Assembly (NCBI GenBank): GCA_035079385.1
Contig: JAVHKY010000029.1
Location: forward strand, 2,108,001-2,172,000
Direction of reading: 5' to 3'
DNA length: 64,000 nucleotides
DNA from: Aspidiotus rigidus
Taxonomy: Eukaryota > Arthropoda > Insecta > Hemiptera > Diaspididae
In this document: positions 23,279-32,076 of the stretch, piece after piece
Numbering within the stretch: position 1 is the stretch's first letter
How the letters are laid out: every line of letters starts with the position of its first letter
Made by a program: the position numbers and the translations under genes
The notes under the pieces: generated by a model
What the model was told of the DNA's origin: nothing
The model's database searches: none
Seen by the model: the letters and a program-made list of their open reading frames with translations, nothing else

Positions 23279-24025
23279 CTTGAGTAATTTCAATTTATAA
23301 AATTGAACAGAGAAAGTGCGGTACAACCTAAATCATCTGCATTTCGGTTACCGAAGTATTTAACATCACACCATTCAGCAATGCTAATGCATCAGGCATC
23401 AATAACACGTGCAAGTCGAAATCGAAATTTTTGATTGCAATTTTTTTATCAAACTAAAATCAGTGCTATCTTAATGATAACGAAAGTTTCTCATCGTTGT
23501 GCCACGAGACTCAGTGACATGTCACGAGTAAAAATCTTTTGGCGTCAAAATATCAATCATTGGAATTGGTGTGATCGAGCGGGCTCCGGGTACACGTTTT
23601 CCGCTGATCCATTTATCAACCTTCAGGATTTTTTCTTGCGACAAATCTCCGTGACCGTGACGCCTTTCGTGACGAAAGTAAATACGAAATTGGTGGTTGG
23701 CAATTCTGAAACATGCTCCAGTCTGCCATACAAAGTTGAATAGACGTATATGCAAATTATGAATACGAGAAAAGGAGCCTATATTGGGTATACCCATAAC
23801 CTCTTTTTCTCGTGTTCATTATTTGCATATACGTCTATTCAACTTTGTACGGCAGCAGTGTATTGATAGTGATAAGGAATAAGAATCGAAGAAAAATGAA
23901 AAAACAATGGTGAATCAAAACGTTATTGTTGTAAAATATCCCTTTTTTCAGCCAAAAAATAATTATGACTGTACATTGCTGAGAAGTCAACTTGATTTTA
24001 TTTAAATTTCAATTTTCGTGCAGCC
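23279..24025. promoter_or_regulatory. Shared upstream region of TSR1 and GPATCH11
   Basis: The genes diverge with 747 bp between start codons. A palindromic MITE occupies 23723-23855 in the middle. Other ORFs here are short and antisense to each other. No core promoter motif could be assigned confidently. Confidence 0.5.
23723..23855. mobile_element. Palindromic MITE, CTGCCRTACAAAG family, copy 1
   Basis: The ends are CTGCCATACAAAGTTGAATA and its near-exact complement ending TTGTACGGCAG. The arms extend through GACGTATATGCAAAT almost to the centre, so the 133-bp element is one hairpin. CAGT occurs directly on both sides (23719-23722 and 23856-23859), giving a 4-bp target duplication. A relative with the same ends and its own 4-bp duplication is at 29751-29891. 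The superfamily is uncertain. Confidence 0.88.
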
Positions 24026-26387
24026 ATGTCTGAGGATGAAGACGATTACATGTCTGATAAATTCCTCGCTGAATGGTAATGATAAAATGCCCTAACTCGT
24101 ATCGACGTATCGTTATTCCACCCTACGATTTAATCTTCAATTTTCGTTCCTCCTGTTTCTAATTAAGCTCCTCAATTTGCTTCTCAAACTTATGATTTCC
24201 ATTGATTTTACAGTTGTAATGCTCAGAATGATGTGCGACCCGGGTTGATCAAATCGCACGCTGATAAGAGAAATTTTCAAGCTTTGAAGCGCAAACAAGA
24301 GCAAGATGAGATTAATCGAAAGAGGAATCCTAATATCAAATTATTAGAATCAGAAAAGAGAAAAGAAGGTCTTGAAAAACCTATCGAAGAGAGCAACAAA
24401 GGATTTGCCATGCTGCAGAAAATGGGTTATAAACCTGGCAGTGGTATTGGAAAAAAAGGTAACCCAAAGTATTCTGAATTAGAAATTTGTTTCGATGTAC
24501 TTGGAAAATAGAGTCTATTTCCCACGAAAGATAGTTGATCAAAATAATGGCAGTGAGTCGAAGAATTTATTTCATCATTTGAATTTGTACATCTCGTATA
24601 AATAGGATTAAAATTTTCTCACTTCTTTTTGCGCTATTTTCACAATGATGTTGCACTAATCAGATTGCATGTGATTTAAATTTTTCTGTTCTCATCTAGA
24701 TACCGGCCGCACAGAGCCAGTACCCATACAGTTGAAGGCTGATCGAGAAGGTCTCGGACGAGCACGAGCCAAACAAGAGATGTACGAGAAACAAATTAAA
24801 GAAATACGAAAAACTACGGTATCAACGAGCGAGTATCGATCGCGTATGACGGAGAAGGTCACAAGGAAACAGGCCGATAGTGATTTTCGTAAAAGTCAAC
24901 GAATGTGCGAAAGGCTTGATGAAGAGAATGTGAGTCAATCAATCGTTATGGATTCTAGATAAATTGAGAAAGGTCCTCAGCTTTGGTTTCTGTTTCTCAT
25001 CAAAAGAGAACTAGTTAGATGTGTATTCTATTTTGCCGTCTCAGTTGTTCAGTCTAAAGATGAAATACTGAAGATAAATTTAAGGAGAGAGGGTGACAAA
25101 AAATTATGTAGCCTATTTTATTTTCTGATCCAGAACTGTTTTTCTCCACATTCATTTAACTTGTTGAATCTTGGTATAATCCGATTTTCGCTATTAATCT
25201 AATTTGTCGAGAGATAATTCAAAAAGGTAGAGGAATATTAACGCTGATGTCTGATACAGATGTTTATTAAATAAGACTCCGTATATCCATAGCAAATTCT
25301 TCCTCAAGAGGATTAAAATTTAGACAAGTAGTCTCCCTGTTTTTGCGGACATTTTTTTTCTCTCCTTTTTCTTTCCTGTAAATAATAAGTTTTATTGAAT
25401 CCGGATTCCCTCTGTCTCTGGCATATGTTCTTGTTCTCTTGATAATAATATTTTCTTAATAATTTGAGAGCGTTAGTTCTTTGTTTTTTTCCTTCTTGAG
25501 ACAGGTATTATATAGATTGCACGATAAATAATATTCCTATTTCTTCTTCCTTTCCTTTTGTTTAGGTAATCCCGTAAAGGAAAATTGAACTTTCTAATTA
25601 CAGGGAAAACAATACTTTAGAATTATATTTTTTTGAATTTTAGTTTTAATCTTTCTATAATTCAATCGGGAACAATATTGCCGGTCTTGTCCATATAAAC
25701 TTCAATGTTGACATGAGGAATAATTTATCTTTGTATGAAGTGGATTTTTTCCGTGACAACGAACGATCTAGGATTTCTTGACGTACTGGCTGCGTCGAAA
25801 TGTAGGAGTTTTGTCTTTAAGTATTTTTAGTTTGCAATAATTTTTCCAAAACAATCGCTTCGAAAAGTCTGTTTGACCACGCCAGCTTCTCCTTTTCCCA
25901 ATATTTACATACCCACCGTTAACAACTTGTAAAACTTTTCAGGATGTACTTGATCCCGTCGAAAAATGGTATTGGTATAGCACAGATCCTGAAAATGAAG
26001 ATCCTAAACAGAAGAAGAGGAATAAAAAAAAGAAAGGAACGAAAGACTTTGAAGATGATAATGAATACCCATGCATAGATAATGATTCCGATGTTGACAT
26101 GCGGTCCGATGAGTTTAGCAGTGAGGAAGAAGATGATGACGAAGAATATGAACTGCCTCCTATTACTTTAGGGGTACGAATGATTTTTAGAATAGAATAA
26201 TCTCCACGATTCGTCTCTGTAATACTTGTTTAAAAATTTGATTCTTTTTTAGGTTGATGAAAAACTATGGGACCTTACAACGTACTTACGAAATAAATAC
26301 TTCTACTGTATCTGGTGCAGCGTTAAATACAACGACGAGAATGATCTGAAAACAGAATGTCCTGGAAGAACGAGAGACGACCATTGA
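24026..26387 (+). CDS. GPATCH11: G-patch domain-containing protein 11
   Basis: Five exons join in frame to 296 residues: 24026-24075, 24214-24458, 24700-24929, 25943-26173, 26253-26387. The N-terminus MSEDEDDYMSDKFLAE matches the EEEDYMSDSF opening of the family. The G-patch (about residues 78-122) reads NKGFAMLQKMGYKPGSGIGK and then REGLGRARAK. An Asp/Glu-rich stretch precedes the C-terminal DUF4187 domain with LRNKYFYCIWC (Cys271, Cys274) and a later ECPG, a likely metal-binding knuckle. GPATCH11 is a small G-patch protein reported at kinetochores and in the nucleus; its partner helicase is not evident here. Intron 3 is long (1013 bp). Two short ORFs that run on after exons 2 and 3 are read-through of splice donors. 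Confidence 0.95.
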
Positions 26388-26622
26388 TCGGAAACTCTTG
26401 TGCATTAATTTGTTGGTCCTATGTTTCAAATTATAAGGAAACGAAATAGCTGTCACATCCTTTACAATCCAATATTTTGATCTCAGTGATATGTTTTTCT
26501 TCTGTATAAGTTGAAAACTACGAGTTTTTTACTTAAAGTTTATTGTAAGGAGAAGGTGGTGATCGTTCTTCAATTTTTGTTTGAGAAAACTTTTATTTTG
26601 TGGGCTCACTAGAGAAGTGTTC

Positions 26623-26628
26623 AATAAA
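26623..26628 (+). terminator. Polyadenylation signal for GPATCH11
   Basis: AATAAA lies 236 bp after the GPATCH11 stop and is followed by T/G-rich sequence (ATTATTTTGCTGTGATG), the usual arrangement for mRNA 3' end formation. Confidence 0.65.
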
Positions 26629-28082
26629 GATTATTTTGCTGTGATGTGATATTATAATTACTCTGTATCATTTCTTATTCGCATTTACGTAATGATGTGT
26701 AAATTTCTCTGTACTCTAGTAAGCCAATACGTACATTCTTTTAAAACTTGAATATAGCCTGCGAAACGTCAACCCCAGTTCGCACGCGACCTTCATCACA
26801 ATTAGAGCAGTAAGCTTTCAATTGCGTTTATGTTATGTCGATAGAAGATTTCGAATAAAATCGAGAATGACAGAAGTATATTTGTAAAATACCTGTGTGC
26901 TTATATCCTCGCTGTCGTACTTTGAAAACACTCGTACTGAATGTCTTTTACAATGCTGTTTCGTCCAGAGTATTGAGTATACTTTCGCAGCAGGATTCGT
27001 TCTCAAGTTACATACTATACGTTACTGCTAAATGTAATACAGTATTATGATTCTTTCTATAAGGTCGACGTCCCCTGCCGCTCTGTTTATCTAATCACGT
27101 TGGCTATCAGTAGGAGTTGACTGTGGCGTTAGAACTGCACATCTGAACATAACCTATTATACACCAATGTTCTGATTAATAGTTCCACTCTTCGGCTTAA
27201 TTAATAGACTATTTATTTGTTTCGTTCTTTTTTTTCATTCGTTATTCTGGGACCCCCTGTGTCTTGTTCGGCGTACGCTCGTATACTGTAAACACCGATC
27301 ACCATAACAGCAATACACAGACGTACAGATATGATACGTGAAGAATGTGCAATGTTCATCTTCACAGTTGACGCCCCGACACTGTCAATAACGACCACCT
27401 AGATTCCTTTTGTTCGTTTAATCGTTCTACAAAGTGTACATTTACTGCCTCATATCTTTATAAGTAATAATTAAAGGCGCTAACAAGGAAGGACAAATTT
27501 GAATAGGTAAATTTTCTGATAGGAAGATATGCCCTGTAGGCATTTTTATTCTAGTGCCGGCAGGTACCTGCATACATTACGGCAGAAAATTAGTATAAAT
27601 CCTCTGAAAAAGAATGACGAGTTATAACGCTACACGCATGCTTCCTAATGATTGTACTTGAATACTTATGAATCTCAATTTACACCATCGTGATTTACCG
27701 TACGTAGGTAATATGAATTGCTAAATTTTCATTTTAAAGAATAGAAGAGCAGTTTTGTGTGTAGTGGTACTATGGTTATTTTTGGGGTATGAACAGTAAG
27801 TGAAATTCTGGTCTTGAATAATAACAAAGGAGCAATTGATGTGGGACGAGTCGACTGAGGCTTCAATTTGACGAATATTTAGCAAAGAAAAGACTGTGAA
27901 GTTCAAACGAAGACACTGAACCCATTGATATCAATCTACAGTCAAACAGTAGATTGACAGGGTATTTCACAGGTAGTTACGTTACCATTGTAAGGTTTAA
28001 TTCCTTCATCTTCTTTGGCAGAGTCCATACTCTACAATGCGTCAATGCCAAATAAACGAATAGATCTAATAAGATATTATAT
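26629..28082. other. Intergenic DNA, one weak secreted-peptide candidate
   Basis: No known gene was recognised. The only notable ORF is the signal-peptide-like one at 27213-27359, listed separately. Confidence 0.4.
27213..27359 (-). CDS. Possible first exon of a secreted protein
   Basis: From the internal ATG at 27359 the frame encodes a positively charged start (MNIAHSSRIISVR), a hydrophobic core (LCIAVMVIGVYSI) and RAYA|EQ, a good signal peptidase site. The remaining mature part is short and charged (EQDTGGPRITNEKKERNK) and ends at a stop. It could be a first exon spliced leftward or a chance ORF. No homology was recognised. Confidence 0.22.
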   Translation of the reverse strand: MNIAHSSRIISVRLCIAVMVIGVYSIRAYAEQDTGGPRITNEKKERNK

Positions 28083-28174
28083 ACACTGTTCACATTAAGA
28101 AAGGATAGAAGTACGTACCTTGAGAACGGAACGGCAGATTGCAAATAACTGGGGCGTTCCGTTCTCCCAGAGTA
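28083..28174. mobile_element. Damaged copy of the GTTCACATTAAGGAAGG MITE
   Basis: The left arm, CACTGTTCACATTAAGAAAG through TTGAGAACGGAACG, matches the 6.3 kb element. The right arm keeps CGTTCCGTTCTC and the tip CAGAGTA but lacks the ~35 bases between them. Confidence 0.75.
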
Positions 28175-28289
28175 TAGCGTGGGTAGAGAAGTATAATATC
28201 TTCATTTCTCTAGGGCCACGTCATTGTGACATGATGCGTAACTTACCTTTGAACATCTTTTGCAGAGTGAGCTCCATCCTCCATGGCCC

Positions 28290-28800
28290 TTCAAATTGAT
28301 TGGCTTTGGCTATCAGCTAACGGCTAACCCCGTCTTAAGGACTTATACCCGGTAACCCGTCTCATTGGCTAGCTAACAGAGTGACAGCTAGCTAATTTTG
28401 TACCAAAATTGAATTGGTAACGTCTAAGAGCTAAAAGCTACGGAAGTAGGGGAGGAGTCACTCCAATGTGAATGGGAGGTGTGGCGTGTGGGGAAGAGAA
28501 AATATTAGCCGTTAGCAATTCCAATTTGAATATAATTATGTGACCTGCGATGAGAAAAGAATGCTTATTGCCCGTTGGCAGGAACACCATTTCTCTCTGA
28601 TTGGACATCTAATCTGAGAGAAATGATGTTCCTGCCAACGGGCAATGAGCATCCTTTTTTCATTATTGCAGGTCATATATGGCTAACGTCCAAGTTAATG
28701 GCTAACGTGATCTCATTAGCTAGCTAACGGCCAGCAAATTTTGGATGAAATTGCTTGGCTGACGGCTAATAGATTTGGCTTAGCTAAGCAGCCCTGCCCA
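28290..28800. repeat. GCTAAC-rich repeat region with nested hairpin
   Basis: Two diverged direct copies of a segment containing CTCATT.GCTAGCTAAC and AATTTTG lie at about 28355-28440 and 28708-28790, with GGCTAACG-type repeats around them. They are separated by the palindromic MITE at 28537-28678. The whole looks like an old transposon interrupted by a younger one; its ends could not be fixed. Confidence 0.5.
28537..28678. mobile_element. Palindromic MITE (GTTGGCAGGAAC arms)
   Basis: TGTGACCTGCGATGAGAAAA and TATTGCCCGTTGGCAGGAAC on the left are mirrored by GTTCCTGCCAACGGGCAAT and TTGCAGGTCATAT on the right, with ATTTCTCTC/GAGAGAAAT close to the centre. The arms span nearly the full length. 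A TA-type target is possible but not certain. Confidence 0.8.
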
Positions 28801-29589
28801 AGGCAGACTGAATGCAGCATTGCTTCTCGCACGCTTCCATTAGCTCATTGACTCCAATATTCTCAGATTTTTAACTTAAAAAAGCTGTATCTTATAAAGC
28901 TATGTTTACACAACCATCTAACCCATAACAACTCATTCACTCGCTCTTGCTCCTGAACTTTCTGACACACCACCCTTCTTTATGTGAACACATTTACATC
29001 ACTGCAGTCATACAACATATGAGACAACTTCTATATGACAAGCGTCCAAGTTGCCGCAAATTGAGAGTCGCTAACTCGCTAGCGTCTAGTTGCAATTAAG
29101 TTGAACATATTGTTCAACTCTAGCGGATTGTTTGCACAACTGCTAGCTATTTGCTACTTTACCTTGCTATTTACGGCGACTATAGGAGGCTTGTGCGAAC
29201 GTAGCTTGAAGCATTTGACAAAAAACTGGAAAAGCTTCATTTTTTTGATAAAAAAACGTATATTTTGGTTTTGACACATTTGAGGAAACATTTATAATAC
29301 TTCTGCTAAAAGTCAGAAACAGGATATACTATAATATGGTTTGCAACTCAGCCGTATATTAATTTGTCAGAATAGCTGTGTTTTTCAGCACAAAGCCCTA
29401 CATTGCATTTCTTCAGCAAGAAAGCCATATTTTTGGTAAGCCATACGACTGTACAAGCCTGAAATAATAGCCGTACATTTACGGCTCAAGCCGTACACCT
29501 GCCAACACTATGATTGACTTGTAGTTGTACCTTACAACCAGGATTCTGTTTCTGAGCCGAGGGCTTAAGCAAGTAGTCAAATACATATA
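28801..29589. other. Intergenic DNA, no gene seen
   Basis: No coding sequence was recognised. A 9-bp perfect hairpin, AGTTGAACA-TAT-TGTTCAACT, lies near 29099-29119. Confidence 0.4.
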
Positions 29590-30015
29590 AGGGTTTGCAA
29601 CCAAAATGATTTATAACGGTTAACGGTTATTGGTCAGGATAGTAGGAGACTCACTAAATTTAAAACGGTTATCGGTCAAATGGTCAGAAAATTTCCCAGA
29701 AAATATCGGTCATAACTGTTATAACCGTTTTATTTTTTAAACGGTTAACGCTGCCGTACAAAGTAGAATGGACGTATCTGCATACTTACAATCTGCAGAA
29801 AAGAGATCTTTCAAGGGTTCAACACTGGGAGAAATACTCTTTTTTGCTGATCGTCAATATGCAGATACGTCCATTCTATTTTGTATGGCAGAACGGTTAT
29901 CGGTCATCAAATGGTCTTAAAAATTTGAAACAGTTATCAGTCAAACGGTTAACGAACTTTTTCTGTTTTGGTTATCGGTTATAACAGTTATATAACGTGT
30001 TATATTGCAAACCCT
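29590..30015. mobile_element. Non-autonomous element with AGGGTTTGCAA ends
   Basis: The ends AGGGTTTGCAA (29590) and TTGCAAACCCT (30005-30015) are exact inverted repeats. The inside is filled with variants of AACGGTTATCGGTCA and their complements, a style seen in hAT-type MITEs. No clear 8-bp target duplication is visible. The element is split by a second MITE at 29751-29891. Confidence 0.65.
29751..29891. mobile_element. Palindromic MITE, CTGCCRTACAAAG family, copy 2
   Basis: The ends CTGCCGTACAAAGTAGAATG and CATTCTATTTTGTATGGCAG are inverted, and the arms continue with GACGTATCTGCAT. AACG flanks both sides (29747-29750 and 29892-29895), a 4-bp target duplication. It is inserted in the AACGGTTA-rich element around it, so it is the younger insertion. 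Confidence 0.9.
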
Positions 30016-30180
30016 ACACTAAGCAACCATATTATACCCAAAACTTGGCTATAGATGTTTAATGCTCTAGCGGTCTGGACTCTGGATTATTCCCCATAAC
30101 CACGCTCCTAACTCACTTTCATTTGTGTTGGTTGTTGGCGGCAGGTATTTGGTGAATTTGTATTGCATATTTATTGGAAG

Positions 30181-30647
30181 CAGGGCTGGGCACGGATCGG
30201 GTCGCGGATTGCGGATCACGGATCATTTTTTTCCCGCGCTTTATGATCCGCAATTGATCCGGATCATTTTTTCATTTATGGTTGATTTGATCCGAATTAT
30301 TTGCATTGATCCGCGGATCGCGTTTTTTTTCTTGCTCCAGATTTGAAGTGAAAAGCTCTACTAGAGCCTTATAATTTTTCATATTGCAAAACAACCACAT
30401 TTTCCATGGAGAAAGAGAAAAAAAATTTACCTTCTATTTGAGTAATGATTTGCGGATCACAGATAAATGATCCGCGGATCACAGATCACTGATTCCCGGA
30501 TCACGGATCAAATGTTCTGATCCGCGCAGGTTGATTGATTTGTCAGATCACAAAGAAATGTTACTGATCCGTGATCCGGATTATTTTCAATGAACGATGA
30601 TTGATCCGCGATCCGGATCAAATTTTCACGATCCGTGCCCACCCCTG
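30181..30647. mobile_element. hAT-type MITE rich in GGATC, with 8-bp duplication
   Basis: The left end CAGGGCTGGGCACGGATC and right end GATCCGTGCCCACCCCTG are inverted with one mismatch in 18. The perfect 8-bp direct repeat ATTGGAAG flanks it (30173-30180 and 30648-30655), the size made by hAT transposases. The 467-bp interior is saturated with GGATC/GATCC words (GATCCGCGGATCA and similar), so the whole can fold into many small hairpins. It has no coding capacity. Confidence 0.92.
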
Positions 30648-30857
30648 ATTGGAAGTGTGGTAGTCAAATTGCTAAATGCTGATCCCAACTGTGTATAGGT
30701 TGCGTTGTAAGCACTGCAAACAGCGCTCAATGTATTTTATGAAGTTTCTAGTATCGGATTGTCCTAGTACTTATTTGGCTCAAGTTATGATGCTGTCAAT
30801 GTTGTCATTCAATGAATACAACGGATCTTCTAATGAAGTATATGAATTTCATGGTTC

Positions 30858-31160
30858 TAGGACATTTGTTCGCAGGACATTTGTTCGCAGGACAATTATT
30901 CGCAGACAATTGTTCGCAAGACAATTGTTCGCATCGCATGGATAATTATTTGCAGGACAATTGTTCGCGTGGACAATTGTTCGCAAGAGACAATTATTCG
31001 CATGACAATTGTTCGCACGGACAATTGTTCACTTTTTATGCAAAAAATTGTTCGCAGAAAAATTGTTTGCAGGAAAATTGTTCGCAGAAAAATTGTTTGC
31101 AGGAAAATTGTTCGCAGAAAAATTGTTCCCAGAAAAATTGTTCCCAGAAAAATTGTTCGG
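30858..31160. repeat. Left terminal minisatellite of the MULE-like element
   Basis: About twenty head-to-tail copies of GACAATTGTTCGCA and close variants. The outer copies read GGACATTTGTTCGCA. The inner copies shift to a GAAAAATTGTTCGCA / GGAAAATTGTTTGCA form of fixed 15-base step (31040-31160), so the array shows inner-to-outer sequence drift. Confidence 0.9.
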
Positions 31161-31308
31161 ACAATGAACAAATATAGGTATCTACCCTTCATCGGTAATA
31201 TTTCGTAGAAAATTATATCTTTACCGAAAGCGCTCGCGCATATTTTAATTTTAATTCTATACGGTATTCGTAAAATAAATCCTTTGATAATTATGTCCCG
31301 CCGTAATT

Positions 31309-31701
31309 TTGTTGAAGAGCGTACCCATACCATTCGTAGAAAATCTCACGTGTTTATACACTTCGCACAATTTACGTTCTACACACGTTGTTCCGAGAGG
31401 GTTCGAGGCAACTCTTGATGCCGTTCATCCAAATATTTTTAAACTCATCGAGGCATTGCTCCGAGAGCAAAGTATAGCGGACGCCAACGCCGAATGTGTT
31501 ATTTCTGGCCAGCCCCTGCCGAAGCGGAAGAAAGTCTACCTTGACATGGCAGCTCGCATTCAAAATTTAGCTAACAAGTTCTCCGGAAATGATGAGGATG
31601 AGGATGGGGTCCAAGGTGATAGTGACGACGAGAATGACGAATTTTCAAACCCCTTGCTGAAATACTTACGAGGCATTGCCCATAATATTAATTATAATTG
31701 A
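31309..31701 (+). pseudogene. MULE transposase C-terminal remnant
   Basis: The frame contains RGFEATLDAVHPNIFKLIEA followed by LLREQSIADA and GQPLPKRKKVYLDMAARIQN. This pattern (GFHxxL..HPNIFKFIE.L..EQ..., then a basic KRKKYxD segment) is the region downstream of the DDE core in FLYWCH-associated MULE transposases common in insects. The catalytic DDE region is absent, and the residues just upstream (LRSTHVVPRG) look decayed from the usual RTNN.VEGFH. The frame ends with an acidic tail (DDENDEFSNPLLKYL). It lies between the two terminal arrays. Confidence 0.8.
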
Positions 31702-31837
31702 AATTTATTTGACGATGCACTTTTGACGAATTGTTTGACATATTCCTGGACGAAACAAAGTTCACTGCTTTGTGGATGGAAGACGTTTTAAGCTGACCTC
31801 CTCGTGGTGTCTTCTGGGTAACGCTAACAAGCTTACT

Positions 31838-32065
31838 TTTTTGCGAACAATTTCTTGTAGACTTTTTTGTGATGCGAACAATTTTTTTTCCTTGCGAACA
31901 ATTTTCCTTGCGAATAATTGTCCGTGCGAACAATTGTCCTGTGAACAATTGTCATGCGAATAATTGTCCGTGCGAACAATTGTCTGTGCGAACAATTGTC
32001 TTGCGAACAATTGTCTGCGAATAATTGTCCTGCGAACACATGTCCTGCGAACAATTGTCCCCGCA
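31838..32065. repeat. Right terminal minisatellite of the MULE-like element
   Basis: Head-to-tail copies of TGCGAACAATTGTC, the complement of the left array unit, including the outer variant TGCGAACACATGTCC. A GC-poor inner part (TTTTTTGCGAACAATTT) is more diverged. Confidence 0.9.
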
Positions 32066-32076
32066 CCGAATTTCAT

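Larger units (their letters stand above)
30853..32067. mobile_element. MULE-like transposon with minisatellite terminal repeats
   Basis: A perfect 9-bp direct repeat, GAATTTCAT, flanks the element (30844-30852 and 32068-32076). The left terminus starts GGTTCTAGGACATTTGTTCG and the right, read inward, GGTGCGGGGACAATTGTTCG. Each terminus is an array of a 14-16 base unit, GACAATTGTTCGCA: left about 30860-31160, right about 31838-32060 in inverted orientation. Between them is a transposase remnant of MULE type (31309-31701). MULEs characteristically make 8-10 bp duplications. The element is non-autonomous because only the C-terminal end of the transposase remains. Confidence 0.88.

Noticed and set aside
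30858..31160. Regular short repeats that could suggest a CRISPR array
   Set aside because: Units are 14-16 bases with no unique spacers, the array is mirrored at 31838-32065, and the context is a transposon in a eukaryotic genome.
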